Source: Bacteroidota bacterium (GTDB lineage Bacteria > Bacteroidota > Ignavibacteria > SZUA-365). Taken from it: a stretch of 36,469 bases of DNA. How positions within the stretch are numbered: position 1 is the first letter of the stretch; every line of letters begins with the position of its first letter. Position numbers and translations under genes: made by a program. The notes beneath the pieces were generated by a model. That model worked only from the letters and a program-made list of their open reading frames with translations, was not told the origin of the DNA and searched no databases. Location of the stretch: assembly GCA_016928515.1 (NCBI GenBank), contig JAFGKR010000151.1, positions 1-36,469 on the forward strand. The letters are read 5' to 3'. Below are positions 9,192 through 20,778 of the stretch, piece after piece.

Positions 9192-9229
9192 TCCCGGCCG
9201 CTCTGCGGTCCGGATGAAAGGCGCCTGTC

Positions 9230-10234
9230 GTGGTGACAATTGCTGTTGACGCAATGGGCGGGGATTTTGCTCCTCGAAACGTCATTGATGGTGTGCTGTC
9301 CTGTGTGCGGAGTACCCGATGCGATTTTCGTGTGCTCCTCGCCGGAGACGAATCCCGCATGCGCGAGCACCTTCCTTCCCCGATCCCCGACGGCATCGAC
9401 CTGCTGCATACCGAGGAAACAGTCGGCATGCACGATTCCATCACTGTCGCGATGAAGCAGAAACGGCAATCATCCATGTACCGTGCGCTCGAGCAGCAGC
9501 GTGACGGCGTGGTTCACGGTTTCGTGAGCGCCGGCAACACCGGCGCCGTCATGGCACTCTCCACGCTGATCCTGGGGCGTCTCCCGGGTGTCGAGCGTCC
9601 AACCATCGGCACCTTCCTCCCCTCGCAAAAAGGACCGGTGCTGCTTATCGATGCAGGAGCGAACGTCGACAGCAAACCGTCGCATCTTGTGCAGTTCGGC
9701 ATCATGGGCAGCGTATTCACCGAGGTGATGATGCAACGCCCGGCACCGACGGTCGGACTACTGAACGTCGGGGAAGAGGAGTCGAAAGGAAATGATGTAT
9801 CCATCGCTGCATGGCCGCTGCTTCAGCAGGCGCCCATCAACTTCATCGGCAATGTGGAAGGACGCGATATTCTCAAGGGGACGGCGGATGTGGTCGTCTG
9901 TGACGGCTTCACGGGAAATATCGTTTTGAAATTCGCAGAATCCTTCCCACCCCTCCTCAAGCATACGTTCCGGAAATACGCCGATCGTAGCCCGCTGCAC
10001 AAGATCTGGGCCGCGTTGATGGGACGAACACTCAAGGGGATGATCAGGGATTGGGATTATCAGGAGCACGGCGGCGTTCCGCTGCTCGGCGTGAACGGTG
10101 TGAGCATCATCGGACATGGAAGCTCCTCTCCAAAGGCGATCATGAACATGATCTTCCGTGCAAAGGAAATGCTGGATCGCCATGTCAACGAGACCATTCG
10201 CGATGCGATGGCCTCCGCTTCAACTCCCTCATGA
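9230..10234 (+). CDS. plsX: Phosphate acyltransferase PlsX
   Basis: [55 protein letters not shown] motifs; GTG start. Confidence 0.95.
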   Translation: MVTIAVDAMGGDFAPRNVIDGVLSCVRSTRCDFRVLLAGDESRMREHLPSPIPDGIDLLHTEETVGMHDSITVAMKQKRQSSMYRALEQQRDGVVHGFVSAGNTGAVMALSTLILGRLPGVERPTIGTFLPSQKGPVLLIDAGANVDSKPSHLVQFGIMGSVFTEVMMQRPAPTVGLLNVGEEESKGNDVSIAAWPLLQQAPINFIGNVEGRDILKGTADVVVCDGFTGNIVLKFAESFPPLLKHTFRKYADRSPLHKIWAALMGRTLKGMIRDWDYQEHGGVPLLGVNGVSIIGHGSSSPKAIMNMIFRAKEMLDRHVNETIRDAMASASTPS

Positions 10235-10253
10235 AAAGAACACGGGAAACCGC

Positions 10254-11240
10254 ATGATTACCCCAGCCATTACTGCCGTAGGGCATTTCGCACCAGACAA
10301 GGTGCTGGACAACAAGTATTTCGAATCCTATCTGGACACCACCGACGAGTGGATTATTACACGGACGGGCATTCGTGAGCGTCACGTTCTCGAAGAGGGT
10401 GCGACATCCGATCTCGCGGTCGAAGCGGCACGGCGCACTCTGGCGCAGCGCGGCATCGGTCCGGAAGACATCGATCTCATCATCGTCGCGACAGTGACTC
10501 CGGACATGTTCTTCCCCAGCGTCGCCGCCCTGGTGCAGCATAAACTGGGCGCCAGGAATGCCTGGGGCTTTGATCTCAGCGGCGCCTGCTCCGGTTTCCT
10601 GTATGCACTATCCACAGGTGTACAGTTCATCACGGCCGGGACGCATAAACGCGTCCTCGTGATCGGCGCGGACAAGATGTCCGCCATCACCGACTACAGC
10701 GACCGGAATATCGCCATCCTGTTTGGCGACGGAGGTGCGGCCGTGTTGCTTGAGCCATCCGAGGAGGAAGGCTATGGCGTGCTGGATTATGTCAATTACC
10801 TCGACGGGTCGGGCATGGAAGCCCTGCACATGAAAGGCGGCGGCAGCCTTCGTCCACCGACCCATGAGACCGTGGACCAGAAAATGCACTACATCTATCA
10901 GGATGGAAAGGCTGTGTTCAAGGTCGCCGTCGTCGGGATGGCCGACGTGTCCCTCGAAATCATGCGACGCAACAACCTCACGTCCGAGGATGTGGCGTAC
11001 CTCGTTCCGCATCAGGCGAATCTGCGTATCATCCAGTCCACCGCCGAGCGAATGGGACTGCCGATGGAGCGCGTCATGGTCAACATCGACCGCTACGGAA
11101 ACACAACCGCCGCGACCATCCCGAGCTGCCTTGCAGAGTATTATCGCGACGGGCGACTCAAGAAAGGTGACAATCTCGTCCTCGCTGCGTTCGGGGCAGG
11201 ATACACCTGGAGCGGGATCTACGTCCGCTGGTCGATCTGA
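10254..11240 (+). CDS. fabH: Beta-ketoacyl-ACP synthase III
   Basis: [14 protein letters not shown], active-site [42 protein letters not shown]. Start at the ATG at 10254. Confidence 0.95.
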   Translation: MITPAITAVGHFAPDKVLDNKYFESYLDTTDEWIITRTGIRERHVLEEGATSDLAVEAARRTLAQRGIGPEDIDLIIVATVTPDMFFPSVAALVQHKLGARNAWGFDLSGACSGFLYALSTGVQFITAGTHKRVLVIGADKMSAITDYSDRNIAILFGDGGAAVLLEPSEEEGYGVLDYVNYLDGSGMEALHMKGGGSLRPPTHETVDQKMHYIYQDGKAVFKVAVVGMADVSLEIMRRNNLTSEDVAYLVPHQANLRIIQSTAERMGLPMERVMVNIDRYGNTTAATIPSCLAEYYRDGRLKKGDNLVLAAFGAGYTWSGIYVRWSI

Positions 11241-11250
11241 GGAGCAAAGG

Positions 11251-12159
11251 ATGAAAATGGCACTGCTCTTCCCCGGTCAGGCGTCGCAGTATGTCGGCAT
11301 GGGGAAAGATTTGTTCGCCAACGTGGCGCGCGCTCGTGAGCTGTTCGATATCGCCAACGATATCATGGCCACGGACCTCACACGGATCTGTTTTGAAGGA
11401 CCTGCCGACGAGCTGAAGCAAACCCGGTATACGCAACCCGCGATTTTTGTCCACAGCGTCATCGTCGCCGAGCTCCTGGACTTCGAAACAGTCGCCGCTG
11501 CAGGACATTCACTCGGCGAGTACAGCGCTCTGGTCATTGCCGGGGCGCTCACCTTCGAGGACGGGATGCGTTTGGTAAAGAAGCGCGGTGAACTGATGCA
11601 GGAAGCCGGTACCCGTTCGCCGGGCACCATGGCCGCCGTGATCGGGGCTGATGCCGCGCTCGTGGAGGAGGCCTGTGCGGAAGCGTCGTCAGCCGGGATC
11701 GTGCAGCCGGCGAACTTCAACTCCCCCGGCCAGATCGTGATTTCCGGCAGCCTCGACGGCATCGATCGTGCGATGGAGGTCCTCAAGGAAAAAGGTGTAC
11801 GCATCGTGAAGAAGCTGCCCGTAAGCGGTGCTTTCCATTCGCCTCTCATGCAGTACGCACAGGACGAACTCGGCGCAGTACTCGACGGAACCCCGATCCG
11901 CGATGCCCGTTTTCCGGTGTACACGAATGTCACCGCCACACCGGTCACTTCGGCAGACGATATTCGCAGCAATCTCCTGCTCCAGGTGACGAGTCCCGTC
12001 CTCTGGGAACGCTCCATGGAAAACATGATCGCTGACGGCGTCGAACGATTCGTCGAGGCAGGTCCGGGCAACGTGTTGCAGGGATTGCTCAAGCGCATCA
12101 ACGCAGATCTGCCCTGTGTGGCGGTTGGCTCCCTGGAAGAGCTCAGGAACATCGAATAG
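11251..12159 (+). CDS. fabD: Malonyl-CoA:ACP transacylase
   Basis: LLFPGQASQYVGMGKDL, GHSLGEYSALV (active-site Ser), PVSGAFHSPLM. Confidence 0.95.
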   Translation: MKMALLFPGQASQYVGMGKDLFANVARARELFDIANDIMATDLTRICFEGPADELKQTRYTQPAIFVHSVIVAELLDFETVAAAGHSLGEYSALVIAGALTFEDGMRLVKKRGELMQEAGTRSPGTMAAVIGADAALVEEACAEASSAGIVQPANFNSPGQIVISGSLDGIDRAMEVLKEKGVRIVKKLPVSGAFHSPLMQYAQDELGAVLDGTPIRDARFPVYTNVTATPVTSADDIRSNLLLQVTSPVLWERSMENMIADGVERFVEAGPGNVLQGLLKRINADLPCVAVGSLEELRNIE

Positions 12160-12204
12160 CGTATATTCGAGAGTCGTTATGTCTCAATCTTCGACCGAGG
12201 AAAT

Positions 12205-12951
12205 ATGAGCCAACTGAAAGGAAGCGTCGCTATCGTCACCGGCGGTGCGCGCGGCATCGGCCGCGCAATTGTGCGACAGTTCGCAGATGAAGGTGCAGCG
12301 ATCGCAGTATTCGACGTCGCGTTTCCGGACGATTTCGAGAGTTTCGCGGACGAGCTCCGTGCCAGAGATGTATCCATTCAGGCCTATCGCGTGGATATCA
12401 CGGATGAAACCGCCGTCGAGGAGCATTGTGCTGAAGTTGCGAAGGATTTCGGATCGATTGACATTCTGGTCAACAATGCCGGCATCACGCGTGACAAGCT
12501 GCTGCTGCGCATGTCGCCCGAAGACTGGGATGTGGTCATGGCCGTCAATCTCAAGGGATCCTTCCTGATGACGCGCGCCGTCGCCAAAACCATGGTCCGA
12601 CAGAAGAAGGGAAAAATCGTCAACATCAGCTCCGTCGTCGGTGTGATGGGGAATGCCGGACAGGCGAATTACGCCGCATCCAAGGCGGGAATGATCGGAC
12701 TGACAAAATCCACCGCAAAGGAACTCGCCGGGCGCAACATCACGGTCAATGCCGTCGCACCCGGATATGTCGAAACCGAGATGACCCATGTGCTTTCCGA
12801 GGAACAGCGCCAGGCTTTTCTTTCCGTCATTCCCCTCAGGCGTGGTTGCTCCCCGGCGGAGATCGCCGACACTGTCGTTTTCCTCGCTTCCCCGAAATCT
12901 GATTATATTACCGGTCAGGTTCTGAATGTCGACGGTGGCATGATCATGTAA
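12205..12951 (+). CDS. fabG: 3-oxoacyl-ACP reductase
   Basis: TGGARGIGRAI Rossmann motif, NNAGITRD, YAASKAGMIGLTKS, VAPGYVETEMT. Confidence 0.93.
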   Translation: MSQLKGSVAIVTGGARGIGRAIVRQFADEGAAIAVFDVAFPDDFESFADELRARDVSIQAYRVDITDETAVEEHCAEVAKDFGSIDILVNNAGITRDKLLLRMSPEDWDVVMAVNLKGSFLMTRAVAKTMVRQKKGKIVNISSVVGVMGNAGQANYAASKAGMIGLTKSTAKELAGRNITVNAVAPGYVETEMTHVLSEEQRQAFLSVIPLRRGCSPAEIADTVVFLASPKSDYITGQVLNVDGGMIM

Positions 12952-13009
12952 TTTCTTTTTTTGAGTATCACTTCATACATCAATTTTTCCATTTTCCCTG
13001 GAGGATCTC

Positions 13010-13252
13010 ATGTCCGAAGACATTACCCAGAAAGTCAAGCAGATTATTGTCAACAAGCTCGGTGTGGAAGAAAGTCAGATCACCGATACTGCTTCGTTCA
13101 CCAACGACCTTGGTGCGGATTCCCTCGACACCGTCGAGTTGGTCATGGAATTCGAGAAGGAATTCGACCTGACTATCGCAGACGAGGATGCGGAGAAAAT
13201 CACCACCGTCGGCGACGCGGTCAAGTACATCACCGAAAATCTCAATCAATAA
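13010..13252 (+). CDS. acpP: Acyl carrier protein
   Basis: 80 aa with the phosphopantetheine site [15 protein letters not shown]. Confidence 0.97.
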   Translation: MSEDITQKVKQIIVNKLGVEESQITDTASFTNDLGADSLDTVELVMEFEKEFDLTIADEDAEKITTVGDAVKYITENLNQ

Positions 13253-13321
13253 GCGCTTCCGCTTTCGTTCACAGTATTTTCCCGTCCTTTCGGGGACGGG
13301 AATCCATTTTGGAGGTAAGAC

Positions 13322-14572
13322 ATGAAGAATCGACGAGTCGTCGTGACCGGTCTGGGCACGGTAAATCCCATCGGACTCTCCGTGCAGGAATTCTGGAACA
13401 ACGCGCTCGCCGGGGTCAGCGGCGTCGGCAACATCACCGCATTCGATGCATCGGACTACAAGACCCAATTCGCGGCTGAAGTAAAGGGATTCGATCCGGA
13501 GATTTTCATGGACCGCAAGGCGGCCAAACGGATGGACAAGTTTACGCATTACGCCGTAGCTGCCGCCAATATGGCCGTGGAAGATGCTGGACTCTCCGCC
13601 GAGACGATCGACTATGAACGTGTCGGTGTTGTGATCGGATCCGGTATCGGTGGCATGTGGACGAACTGGGACCAGCAGAACGTCCTCGTCGAAGAGAAGA
13701 ATCCGCGCCGCATCAGCCCGTTTTTTGTGCCGATGCTCATTTCCGACATTGCCGCAGGCCATGTTTCCATCATGCACGGGTTCAAGGGACCGAACTATGC
13801 CACTACGTCCGCCTGTGCAACCTCCGCGCACGCGCTCGGAGACGCTCTCATGCTCATCGAACGCGGCGACGCCGACGTCATGATTGCCGGTGGTGCCGAA
13901 GCGGCGATCTGTCCGATGGGCGTCGCCGGATTCAACGCCGCTCGCGCCCTCTCGACAAGGAACGACGACCCGAAAACCGCCAGCCGCCCGTTCGACAAAG
14001 ATCGCGACGGCTTCGTCATGGGCGACGGCGGCGGCATTCTCGTTCTCGAGGAACTGGAACATGCACGCAAGCGTGGGGCAAAGATTTACGCCGAGTTCAG
14101 CGGCATGAGCTTCACTGCTGACGCCTATCACATTACCGAACCCGCACCGGGCGGTGATGGCATTATCCGTTCGATGCGCCAGTCGCTGCGAGATGCCGGT
14201 GTCGACCCCACCGACGTGGATGTGATCAACGCGCATGGGACATCCACTCTCTATAACGACCGGACGGAAACCGCAGCGATCAAGACGGTATTCGGTGAAC
14301 GCGCTTACGCACTGAAGGTCAATGCGATCAAGTCGATGACCGGCCATCTCCTCGGCGCCGCAGGTGCGGTGGAGGCCATCGCCTCGGTTCTGATGATCCA
14401 TACAAACAAAGTCCACCCGACCATTAACTACACCACGCCTGATCCCGAATGCGATCTCGATTACGTGCCGAACACGGCAATCGATCATGACGTGAACGTC
14501 GTCCTTTCCAACTCCCTCGGGTTTGGCGGACATAACGTCTCGCTGGTCTTCCGGAGATATACAGGCAGTTGA
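13322..14572 (+). CDS. fabF: Beta-ketoacyl-ACP synthase II
   Basis: RRVVVTGLGTVNPIG, active-site TSACATSAHALGDA, NAHGTSTLYND, KSMTGHLLGAAGAVE. Confidence 0.96.
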   Translation: MKNRRVVVTGLGTVNPIGLSVQEFWNNALAGVSGVGNITAFDASDYKTQFAAEVKGFDPEIFMDRKAAKRMDKFTHYAVAAANMAVEDAGLSAETIDYERVGVVIGSGIGGMWTNWDQQNVLVEEKNPRRISPFFVPMLISDIAAGHVSIMHGFKGPNYATTSACATSAHALGDALMLIERGDADVMIAGGAEAAICPMGVAGFNAARALSTRNDDPKTASRPFDKDRDGFVMGDGGGILVLEELEHARKRGAKIYAEFSGMSFTADAYHITEPAPGGDGIIRSMRQSLRDAGVDPTDVDVINAHGTSTLYNDRTETAAIKTVFGERAYALKVNAIKSMTGHLLGAAGAVEAIASVLMIHTNKVHPTINYTTPDPECDLDYVPNTAIDHDVNVVLSNSLGFGGHNVSLVFRRYTGS

Positions 14573-14590
14573 TGTTCTTCATACAAGGCT

Positions 14591-15424
14591 ATGTTCCGAC
14601 TCCTTCGTTCCGTTTTTCGAAAGCATAGCACCGCAAAGAAACGCATTGTGTTTCCTCCTCCTGAGCACAACCAGGAGGAGGAACGCCTTTCGCTCTCCGC
14701 CTATGCCACATTCGACCGGAGCGAATTCTCCCGCCGTACCGGCTACCACATCCGTAACGAAGACTTCTTCCTGCAGGCGGTCATCCATCGCTCCTATCTG
14801 CAGTTGTGCCCACCGGGACAACTGCAGTCCAATGAACGGTTGGAGTTTCTGGGCGACTCCGTCCTCAATCTGATTGTCGCTGAATATCTCTACCATGATT
14901 TTCCGCAGGCGGAGGAAGGGCAACTGTCCAAGATCCGATCGCGCCTGGTCAGCCGCGCTGCGCTCGGTGCCTGCGCACGCCGGCTGAAACTTGTCGATTT
15001 CCTTCTGTTGAGTCCGAGCGCACATCAATCCATTGAAGACGGCAGCGAATCCATCCTCGTCGACGCAATGGAGGCTTTCGTCGCAGCGATCTATCTCGAC
15101 GGCGGCTACGCCGCAGCCAGGAATTTCATCGGCGATCACCTGCTCCGTGCACTGGGAAGCTCCCTGATGAGCAGGGATGAAAACTATAAAAGCCGCCTCC
15201 TGGAATTCACACAGGGACGAGGCTTGGGAACACCGCGTTACGTCACCATTCATGAATCCGGTCCCGATCACAACCCGCTCTTCACGGTCGAGGTTCAGGT
15301 GGGCGGCATTCCCGTCGGCACCGGTACGGGGGGAAATAAAAAGACCGCGGAACAGAACGCCGCATCGCAGGCGATTGAGTATCTGCAATCGACGGAAAAC
15401 AGACCCGCCGCACATACGGGCTGA
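14591..15424 (+). CDS. rnc: Ribonuclease III
   Basis: [21 protein letters not shown] signature, [15 protein letters not shown], and C-terminal dsRBD ([21 protein letters not shown]). Confidence 0.95.
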   Translation: MFRLLRSVFRKHSTAKKRIVFPPPEHNQEEERLSLSAYATFDRSEFSRRTGYHIRNEDFFLQAVIHRSYLQLCPPGQLQSNERLEFLGDSVLNLIVAEYLYHDFPQAEEGQLSKIRSRLVSRAALGACARRLKLVDFLLLSPSAHQSIEDGSESILVDAMEAFVAAIYLDGGYAAARNFIGDHLLRALGSSLMSRDENYKSRLLEFTQGRGLGTPRYVTIHESGPDHNPLFTVEVQVGGIPVGTGTGGNKKTAEQNAASQAIEYLQSTENRPAAHTG

Positions 15425-15527
15425 CTCCTCCCGTTTCCATGCCGAGACATTCCCCGACAGAGGCGGACGGGATCCACATACACACAGTTCATTCGGTTCC
15501 GAATTCACACGATCATCGGCCCACAAC

Positions 15528-18413
15528 ATGAAAAACACACATCTCTCCGAAACAGGATTTGACATCCGCCACATCGGTCCCAGCGTGAAAGAAGAAGAGG
15601 ACATGCTCCGCACCGTCGGTGTGCCCTCTCTCGATGCGCTGATCGATCAGACCATCCCCGACAACATCCGGGGCGCGCAACCACTCGACCTTCCCGACGG
15701 CATTGGGGAACATCAATATCTGCGTGAGCTGCAACAGCTCGCATCACGCAACCAGCTCTGGAAATCATACATCGGCCTGGGGTATTATGACACACACACG
15801 CCCAGCGTCATCCGCCGGAACATCCTGGAAAATCCCGGATGGTACACCTCCTACACGCCGTATCAGGCGGAGGTGTCTCAGGGCCGCCTCGAAGCCATGT
15901 TGAATTTCCAGACCATGGTTTGCGATATGACCGGAATGGAGATCGCAAACGCCTCGCTGCTCGATGAAAGCACCGCCGCGGCCGAGGCGATGATCATGGC
16001 ACACGGTATCGTCACTCGCAGCGCAAGCCGGAAGGACAGCCGGAAATTCTTTGTCGCCAGCACGACCTTCCCGCAAACCATCGATGTACTGAAAACACGG
16101 GCGGAACCGCTCGGTTACGAACTCGTCATCGGCGACTGGGAGAACGCGAAACTGGACGCGTCCTATTTCGGCGCCCTCGTGCAGTACCCTGACATCAACG
16201 GTGCCGCCCAGGATTACCGCGCTTTCGTCCAGAACGCGCATGATCAGGGTCTCATCGTCGTCTTCGCAGCGGATCTGCTCGCGCTCACGCTCCTGACGCC
16301 ACCAGGGGAACTCGCCGCAGATATCGTTGTCGGCAATACACAGCGCTTCGGTGTCCCGATGGGTTACGGCGGTCCCCACGCCGCCTTCTTCGCGACAAAA
16401 CAACAGTACGTCCGCCAGATGCCCGGCCGTATCATCGGCGTTTCCGTGGATCGGCACGGGAATCCGGCATTCCGCATGACTCTGCAAACACGTGAACAGC
16501 ACATCCGCAGAGAGAAAGCGACATCGAATATCTGTACCGCGCAGGCTCTTCTTGCCGTCATGGCGGGCATGTACGCGGTGTATCACGGTCCCGAAGGCCT
16601 CCGCAACATCGGAACAAGAGTGCATACCGCGGCCACAGCGCTCGCGAACGGCGTGAAGATGCTGGGCTACCAGCAGCTCAACCCGGTGTTCTTCGATACA
16701 CTGCTGGTCGCCGCCGACAGCGCAGTAATCCGGCCACTCGCGCAGAAGGCGCGGATCAACTTCCGCTATGCCTCCGGGGATCACATTGGCATCGCCGTGG
16801 ACGAAACGACCAATGAGAACGATATCCTCGCCATCCTGCAGGTTTTCGCGGAAGCTGCGCAGAAGGACATCCCCTCCGCAGAATCCCTTTTCACATCTCT
16901 CGACACGGCAATCCCTGAAACACTGACCCGCAGGAGCGCGTTTCTCATGCATCCGGTGTTCAACATGAACCATTCGGAAACTGAGATGATGCGCTACATC
17001 AAGTCGCTGGAGAACAAAGATATCTCGCTTGTACATTCGATGATATCCCTTGGCTCCTGCACGATGAAACTCAACGCAGCAACGGAAATGCTCCCCATCA
17101 CATGGCCGGAATTCTCAGCGCTGCATCCCTTCGTTCCGGCGGAGCAAGCTGCTGGTTACCAGCAGCTGATCAGCGAGCTGGAATCTCAGCTCGCTGCTGT
17201 CACCGGCCTTGCGGCAACCTCGCTGCAGCCCAATTCCGGAGCTCAGGGCGAGTACACCGGACTCATGGTCATCCGCGCTTATCATCACGCAAATGGCAAT
17301 CCGCATCGCAATGTCGTGCTCATTCCTTCTTCGGCACACGGCACAAATCCCGCGAGTGCCGTTATGGCCGGTTCGGAAGTTGTCATTATCGGCTGCGACG
17401 AGCAGGGCAACATTGATGTCGACGACCTGCGCGCAAAGGCGGAGCAGCATCGCGACACACTATCCGCGCTGATGGTGACCTATCCGTCGACGCACGGCGT
17501 CTTCGAGAAGCGCATCAAGGAAAGCTGTCAGATCATCCACGACAACGGCGGTCAGGTCTACATGGACGGCGCCAACCTGAATGCGCAGCTTGGTCTGACG
17601 AATCCGGGATTGATCGGAGCGGACGTCTGCCATCTCAATCTCCACAAAACCTTCGCCATTCCACATGGCGGAGGCGGTCCGGGCATGGGCCCCATTTGCG
17701 TCGCAAAGCATCTCATCCCCTTCCTCCCCGGTCATCCTCTCGCGGAAACGAAAAGTGATCATGCGATTCCAGCAGTCTCCGCCGCGGCCTGGGGCAGCGC
17801 GAGCATTCTCCCGATTTCCTACGGCTATATACGCATGCTCGGTGGGAAGGGACTGACAGACACAACGAAGTTCGCCATCCTGAACGCGAATTACCTGAAA
17901 GCCCGCCTGGAGAAGGATTACAGGATCCTCTACACCGGCGCGAACGGACGCGTTGCGCATGAATTCATCGTCGACCTGCGCCCGTTCAAGGACCATCACA
18001 TCGAAGCGGAGGACGTCGCAAAGCGTCTCATCGACTACGGTTTCCACGCCCCGACACTCTCCTTCCCAGTTGCCGGCACGCTCATGGTCGAGCCCACTGA
18101 GAGCGAGTCGAAAGCCGAACTCGATCGTTTTGCCGATGCGATGCTGGAAATCCGCGCGGAGATCCAGGAAATCATCGACGGGAAGGCGGATCCGGAAGAC
18201 AACGTTCTGAAGAATGCACCGCACACAGCGGCGGAGGCCACAAACGAGATCTGGGAACATCCCTACACGAGAACGAAGGCCGTGTACCCGCTGCCGTATG
18301 TCCGGCAGCGGAAATTCTGGGTCCCCGTCGCACGCATCGACAACTCCTACGGAGACCGGCACATCATGTGCTCCTGTCCGCCGATCGAGGCGTACGAACA
18401 AAACGACGCGTGA
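15528..18413 (+). CDS. gcvP: Glycine dehydrogenase (decarboxylating), single-chain P protein
   Basis: [10 protein letters not shown]-terminus, [21 protein letters not shown] region, PLP-lysine block [21 protein letters not shown]. Start at ATG 15528; the ORF-track start at 15177 overlaps rnc. Confidence 0.95.
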   Translation: MKNTHLSETGFDIRHIGPSVKEEEDMLRTVGVPSLDALIDQTIPDNIRGAQPLDLPDGIGEHQYLRELQQLASRNQLWKSYIGLGYYDTHTPSVIRRNILENPGWYTSYTPYQAEVSQGRLEAMLNFQTMVCDMTGMEIANASLLDESTAAAEAMIMAHGIVTRSASRKDSRKFFVASTTFPQTIDVLKTRAEPLGYELVIGDWENAKLDASYFGALVQYPDINGAAQDYRAFVQNAHDQGLIVVFAADLLALTLLTPPGELAADIVVGNTQRFGVPMGYGGPHAAFFATKQQYVRQMPGRIIGVSVDRHGNPAFRMTLQTREQHIRREKATSNICTAQALLAVMAGMYAVYHGPEGLRNIGTRVHTAATALANGVKMLGYQQLNPVFFDTLLVAADSAVIRPLAQKARINFRYASGDHIGIAVDETTNENDILAILQVFAEAAQKDIPSAESLFTSLDTAIPETLTRRSAFLMHPVFNMNHSETEMMRYIKSLENKDISLVHSMISLGSCTMKLNAATEMLPITWPEFSALHPFVPAEQAAGYQQLISELESQLAAVTGLAATSLQPNSGAQGEYTGLMVIRAYHHANGNPHRNVVLIPSSAHGTNPASAVMAGSEVVIIGCDEQGNIDVDDLRAKAEQHRDTLSALMVTYPSTHGVFEKRIKESCQIIHDNGGQVYMDGANLNAQLGLTNPGLIGADVCHLNLHKTFAIPHGGGGPGMGPICVAKHLIPFLPGHPLAETKSDHAIPAVSAAAWGSASILPISYGYIRMLGGKGLTDTTKFAILNANYLKARLEKDYRILYTGANGRVAHEFIVDLRPFKDHHIEAEDVAKRLIDYGFHAPTLSFPVAGTLMVEPTESESKAELDRFADAMLEIRAEIQEIIDGKADPEDNVLKNAPHTAAEATNEIWEHPYTRTKAVYPLPYVRQRKFWVPVARIDNSYGDRHIMCSCPPIEAYEQNDA

Positions 18414-18536
18414 TCACTCGCCGGCACTCAGGCCGCAGAAGAGCATGAAGCGACGGAGGCTGTCCACTGGACGCTCCACTGATTCCTTCACATTCTCCTG
18501 ACGAGTTTTCGCACCCAGAAGGAGACCGGTACGTGG

Positions 18537-18576
18537 CGCAGCGCGTGGAATTTCCATGCGCTGCGTTGTTTTTCTT
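18537..18576 (+). terminator. Rho-independent terminator after gcvP
   Basis: CGCAGCGC-G-TGGAA-T-TTCCA-T-GCGCTGCG near-perfect stem followed by TTGTTTTTCTT. Confidence 0.85.
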
Positions 18577-18660
18577 CCCCCGGCTCCGTAAAATGCGGGC
18601 TGACGGACGAGCGCATCTGCCGGATATTCCCGTCCCCATCTGTGTAAAAAGAGGAGTGTC

Positions 18661-19152
18661 ATGAAAGCAGTCGCCACTCTCCTGGTCGTTCTGGTATTCT
18701 CCGCCTGTTCCTCTCCCCCTCCCCGTCCGGTGTTCTCGGATTTTCTCGAGATCCGCGAAGTCGTCGATGATGACCCGCTTGCGGCGCGGTACACCACCGC
18801 CGAGGGTGAGGAACATCATCTCGACGATCCGGTCGTTTCAGGAAAGCACATTTCCCGCCTGCAGTTCAAACCGGGCAAGGATGACAGCTTCGACCTGATC
18901 ATGACATTGAAGGGTGCGCAGGAGGCGCGTTGGCGCCGCTTCGCCCGCTCCCGTGGCCGCCAGGCCGCACTGGTCATTGACGGACAGATCAGCCGGATCT
19001 TCACGGTTGAGGATCCCGGAATCCCCGTCGAGAACGAAGCCCTGATGATCACCATTCCCGGTGTAGCCGAAACCCGTGAGGATGCAGACAAGCTGGATCA
19101 CTACTTCGAAGAGAGAAAGACCGCCGTGAAAAAAGAGAAGGTCAGTGAATGA
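18661..19152 (+). CDS. Predicted lipoprotein, possibly SecD-head-like domain
   Basis: Signal sequence with lipobox (LLVVLVFSAC). Segment 'GRQAALVIDGQISRIFTVEDPG' resembles SecDF P1 head subdomains. Confidence 0.55.
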   Translation: MKAVATLLVVLVFSACSSPPPRPVFSDFLEIREVVDDDPLAARYTTAEGEEHHLDDPVVSGKHISRLQFKPGKDDSFDLIMTLKGAQEARWRRFARSRGRQAALVIDGQISRIFTVEDPGIPVENEALMITIPGVAETREDADKLDHYFEERKTAVKKEKVSE

Positions 19153-19760
19153 GCGGCCGGACACGTCTTCTCCTGTGGAGCATTCTCGTTCTCGTCGGGA
19201 TCTGGTCTGTCTGGTATCTCTGGCCTGACCCGGTCATCGAACGGGAGACCGGCGTGCTCTGTCCCGACCTGCCCCTGCAATCTCCACCGTCGCGGAAAAC
19301 CCCCTGGCTGCACGATGAATTCATGGTCACCGCATTGGCCGATTACCAGATCCACGCACGGGTGCTGAGCCGGAGGGAGTACAGTGGCGGACGCGATGGC
19401 TTTCTCTCCCCTGTGGATCTCGCTCTCGGATGGGGACGCATGTCGGATTCCTTCGTGATCGAAAAGCTGGATATCTCCCAGGGACATCGCTGGTACAAGT
19501 GGGATGTCAAAGACCTGATGCCGATTCCCCGCCGCGAGATCGAGACGTCCAGTGCCAACGTACATATTCTCCCGGCGAATGCAGAGGTGGATGATCTGCT
19601 GGATGAGGTCTACCGGGGTAGCGTCGTCCATATGACTGGCTATCTCGTCAAGGTCACGACAACGGACGGCTGGCACTGGGTATCATCAACTACACGTGAC
19701 GACACGGGGGACGGTGCCTGTGAGGTGTTCTGGGTGGAGCGGCTCGAGGTACAGAACTGA
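19149..19760 (+). CDS. Conserved hypothetical membrane-anchored protein
   Basis: N-terminal TM (LLLWSILVLVGIWSVWYLW), 4-bp ATGA overlap with the upstream gene, and conserved-looking blocks (LSPVDLALGWGRMSD, SANVHILPANAEV, GYLVKVTTTDGWHWVSSTTRDDTGDGACEVFWVE). Confidence 0.6.
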   Translation: MSGRTRLLLWSILVLVGIWSVWYLWPDPVIERETGVLCPDLPLQSPPSRKTPWLHDEFMVTALADYQIHARVLSRREYSGGRDGFLSPVDLALGWGRMSDSFVIEKLDISQGHRWYKWDVKDLMPIPRREIETSSANVHILPANAEVDDLLDEVYRGSVVHMTGYLVKVTTTDGWHWVSSTTRDDTGDGACEVFWVERLEVQN

Positions 19761-19882
19761 TCATCCGATCCGGCTTTTCATTTTCCGCGTACACAACCCT
19801 CACAGGATGCTCACATCACGGCGCTAGATTGTCAGACGAGCGCAGGGTGCATGACATGTGACACCGGACAGTGAGGTACCCC

Positions 19883-20701
19883 ATGTGGGATGCAGCAGCA
19901 GATCTTCTGCTCAAATACGACATTCAGTCCTTCATCAACACCGTCAATCGTCTCGCGGACACGAGTGAGCGAGTGATCCGCAGCTTTGACCGCCGAACCC
20001 TCGCGATCGACAGCAAGTCCGATGCATCTCCGGTGACCGACGCTGACCGCGCCGCCGAGTACAGCATGCGCGAGGTGATCATGCAGGAGTATCACGATCA
20101 CGGCATTCTCGGTGAGGAGTTCGGCCATACCGGAAGCGACGCCCGTTTCCAGTGGGTGCTCGATCCCATCGACGGCACCAAGTCCTTTATCTCCGGTACA
20201 CCCCTGTTCGGAACACTGATCGGCCTGTGCGACGGCGGAACACCGATACTCGGTTGCATCAATCTCCCCGCACTGGGACAACGCTACATCGGGACGCCGG
20301 AACAGACCCGGTGCAACGGCCGAACTGTCCGCATGCGGTCCACAGAAAGTATCCGGCAGGCAACCGTTCTCGTCACTGACCATGTGGACGTCTGGCGGCA
20401 CAAAAACGGTCTTGCGTTCGACCGTCTTGCCGCGAAGGCCAACATCTTCCGCAGCTGGGGCGACTGTTATGGGTACACGCTGCTTGCTTCCGGATTTGCG
20501 GACATCATGGTGGATCCGCTGCTCAAACCCTGGGATCTTTTACCGCTGATTCCCGTCATGCAGGGAGCCGGGGCAACGGTTACGTCCTATGAAGGAAGCG
20601 ACCCGCTGCATTCCGACAGTCTGCTGGTTTCTCACCCTGATCTGCACGCGGAGGTTGTCGCACTGCTCAATCCCCTGCGTCCCGAAGACTGCGAGTGTTA
20701 A
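19883..20701 (+). CDS. Inositol monophosphatase family protein, histidinol-phosphatase-like
   Basis: SPVTDADRAAE, GILGEEFG, WVLDPIDGTKSFISGTPLFGTLIGL, WDLLPLIPVMQGAG motifs. Confidence 0.8.
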   Translation: MWDAAADLLLKYDIQSFINTVNRLADTSERVIRSFDRRTLAIDSKSDASPVTDADRAAEYSMREVIMQEYHDHGILGEEFGHTGSDARFQWVLDPIDGTKSFISGTPLFGTLIGLCDGGTPILGCINLPALGQRYIGTPEQTRCNGRTVRMRSTESIRQATVLVTDHVDVWRHKNGLAFDRLAAKANIFRSWGDCYGYTLLASGFADIMVDPLLKPWDLLPLIPVMQGAGATVTSYEGSDPLHSDSLLVSHPDLHAEVVALLNPLRPEDCEC

Positions 20702-20778
20702 GATTCGGTTCGCATTCCGCTACAAGAATCTCACCCGATATTAATCCGGCCACAACATCGGCACCGTAGTTTCTACCC

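Noticed and set aside
9192-9229. CCGGCCGC-TCT-GCGGTCCGG hairpin between rpmF and plsX
   Set aside because: Bulged stem in a 38-bp gap with no T-tract; too weak to call a terminator or regulatory element.
12980-14533. 517-aa minus-strand ORF opposite acpP/fabF
   Set aside because: Shadow ORF; acpP and fabF are certain on the plus strand.
15177-15527. N-terminal extension of the gcvP ORF
   Set aside because: Overlaps the end of rnc out of frame; the conserved GcvP N-terminus begins near 15528.
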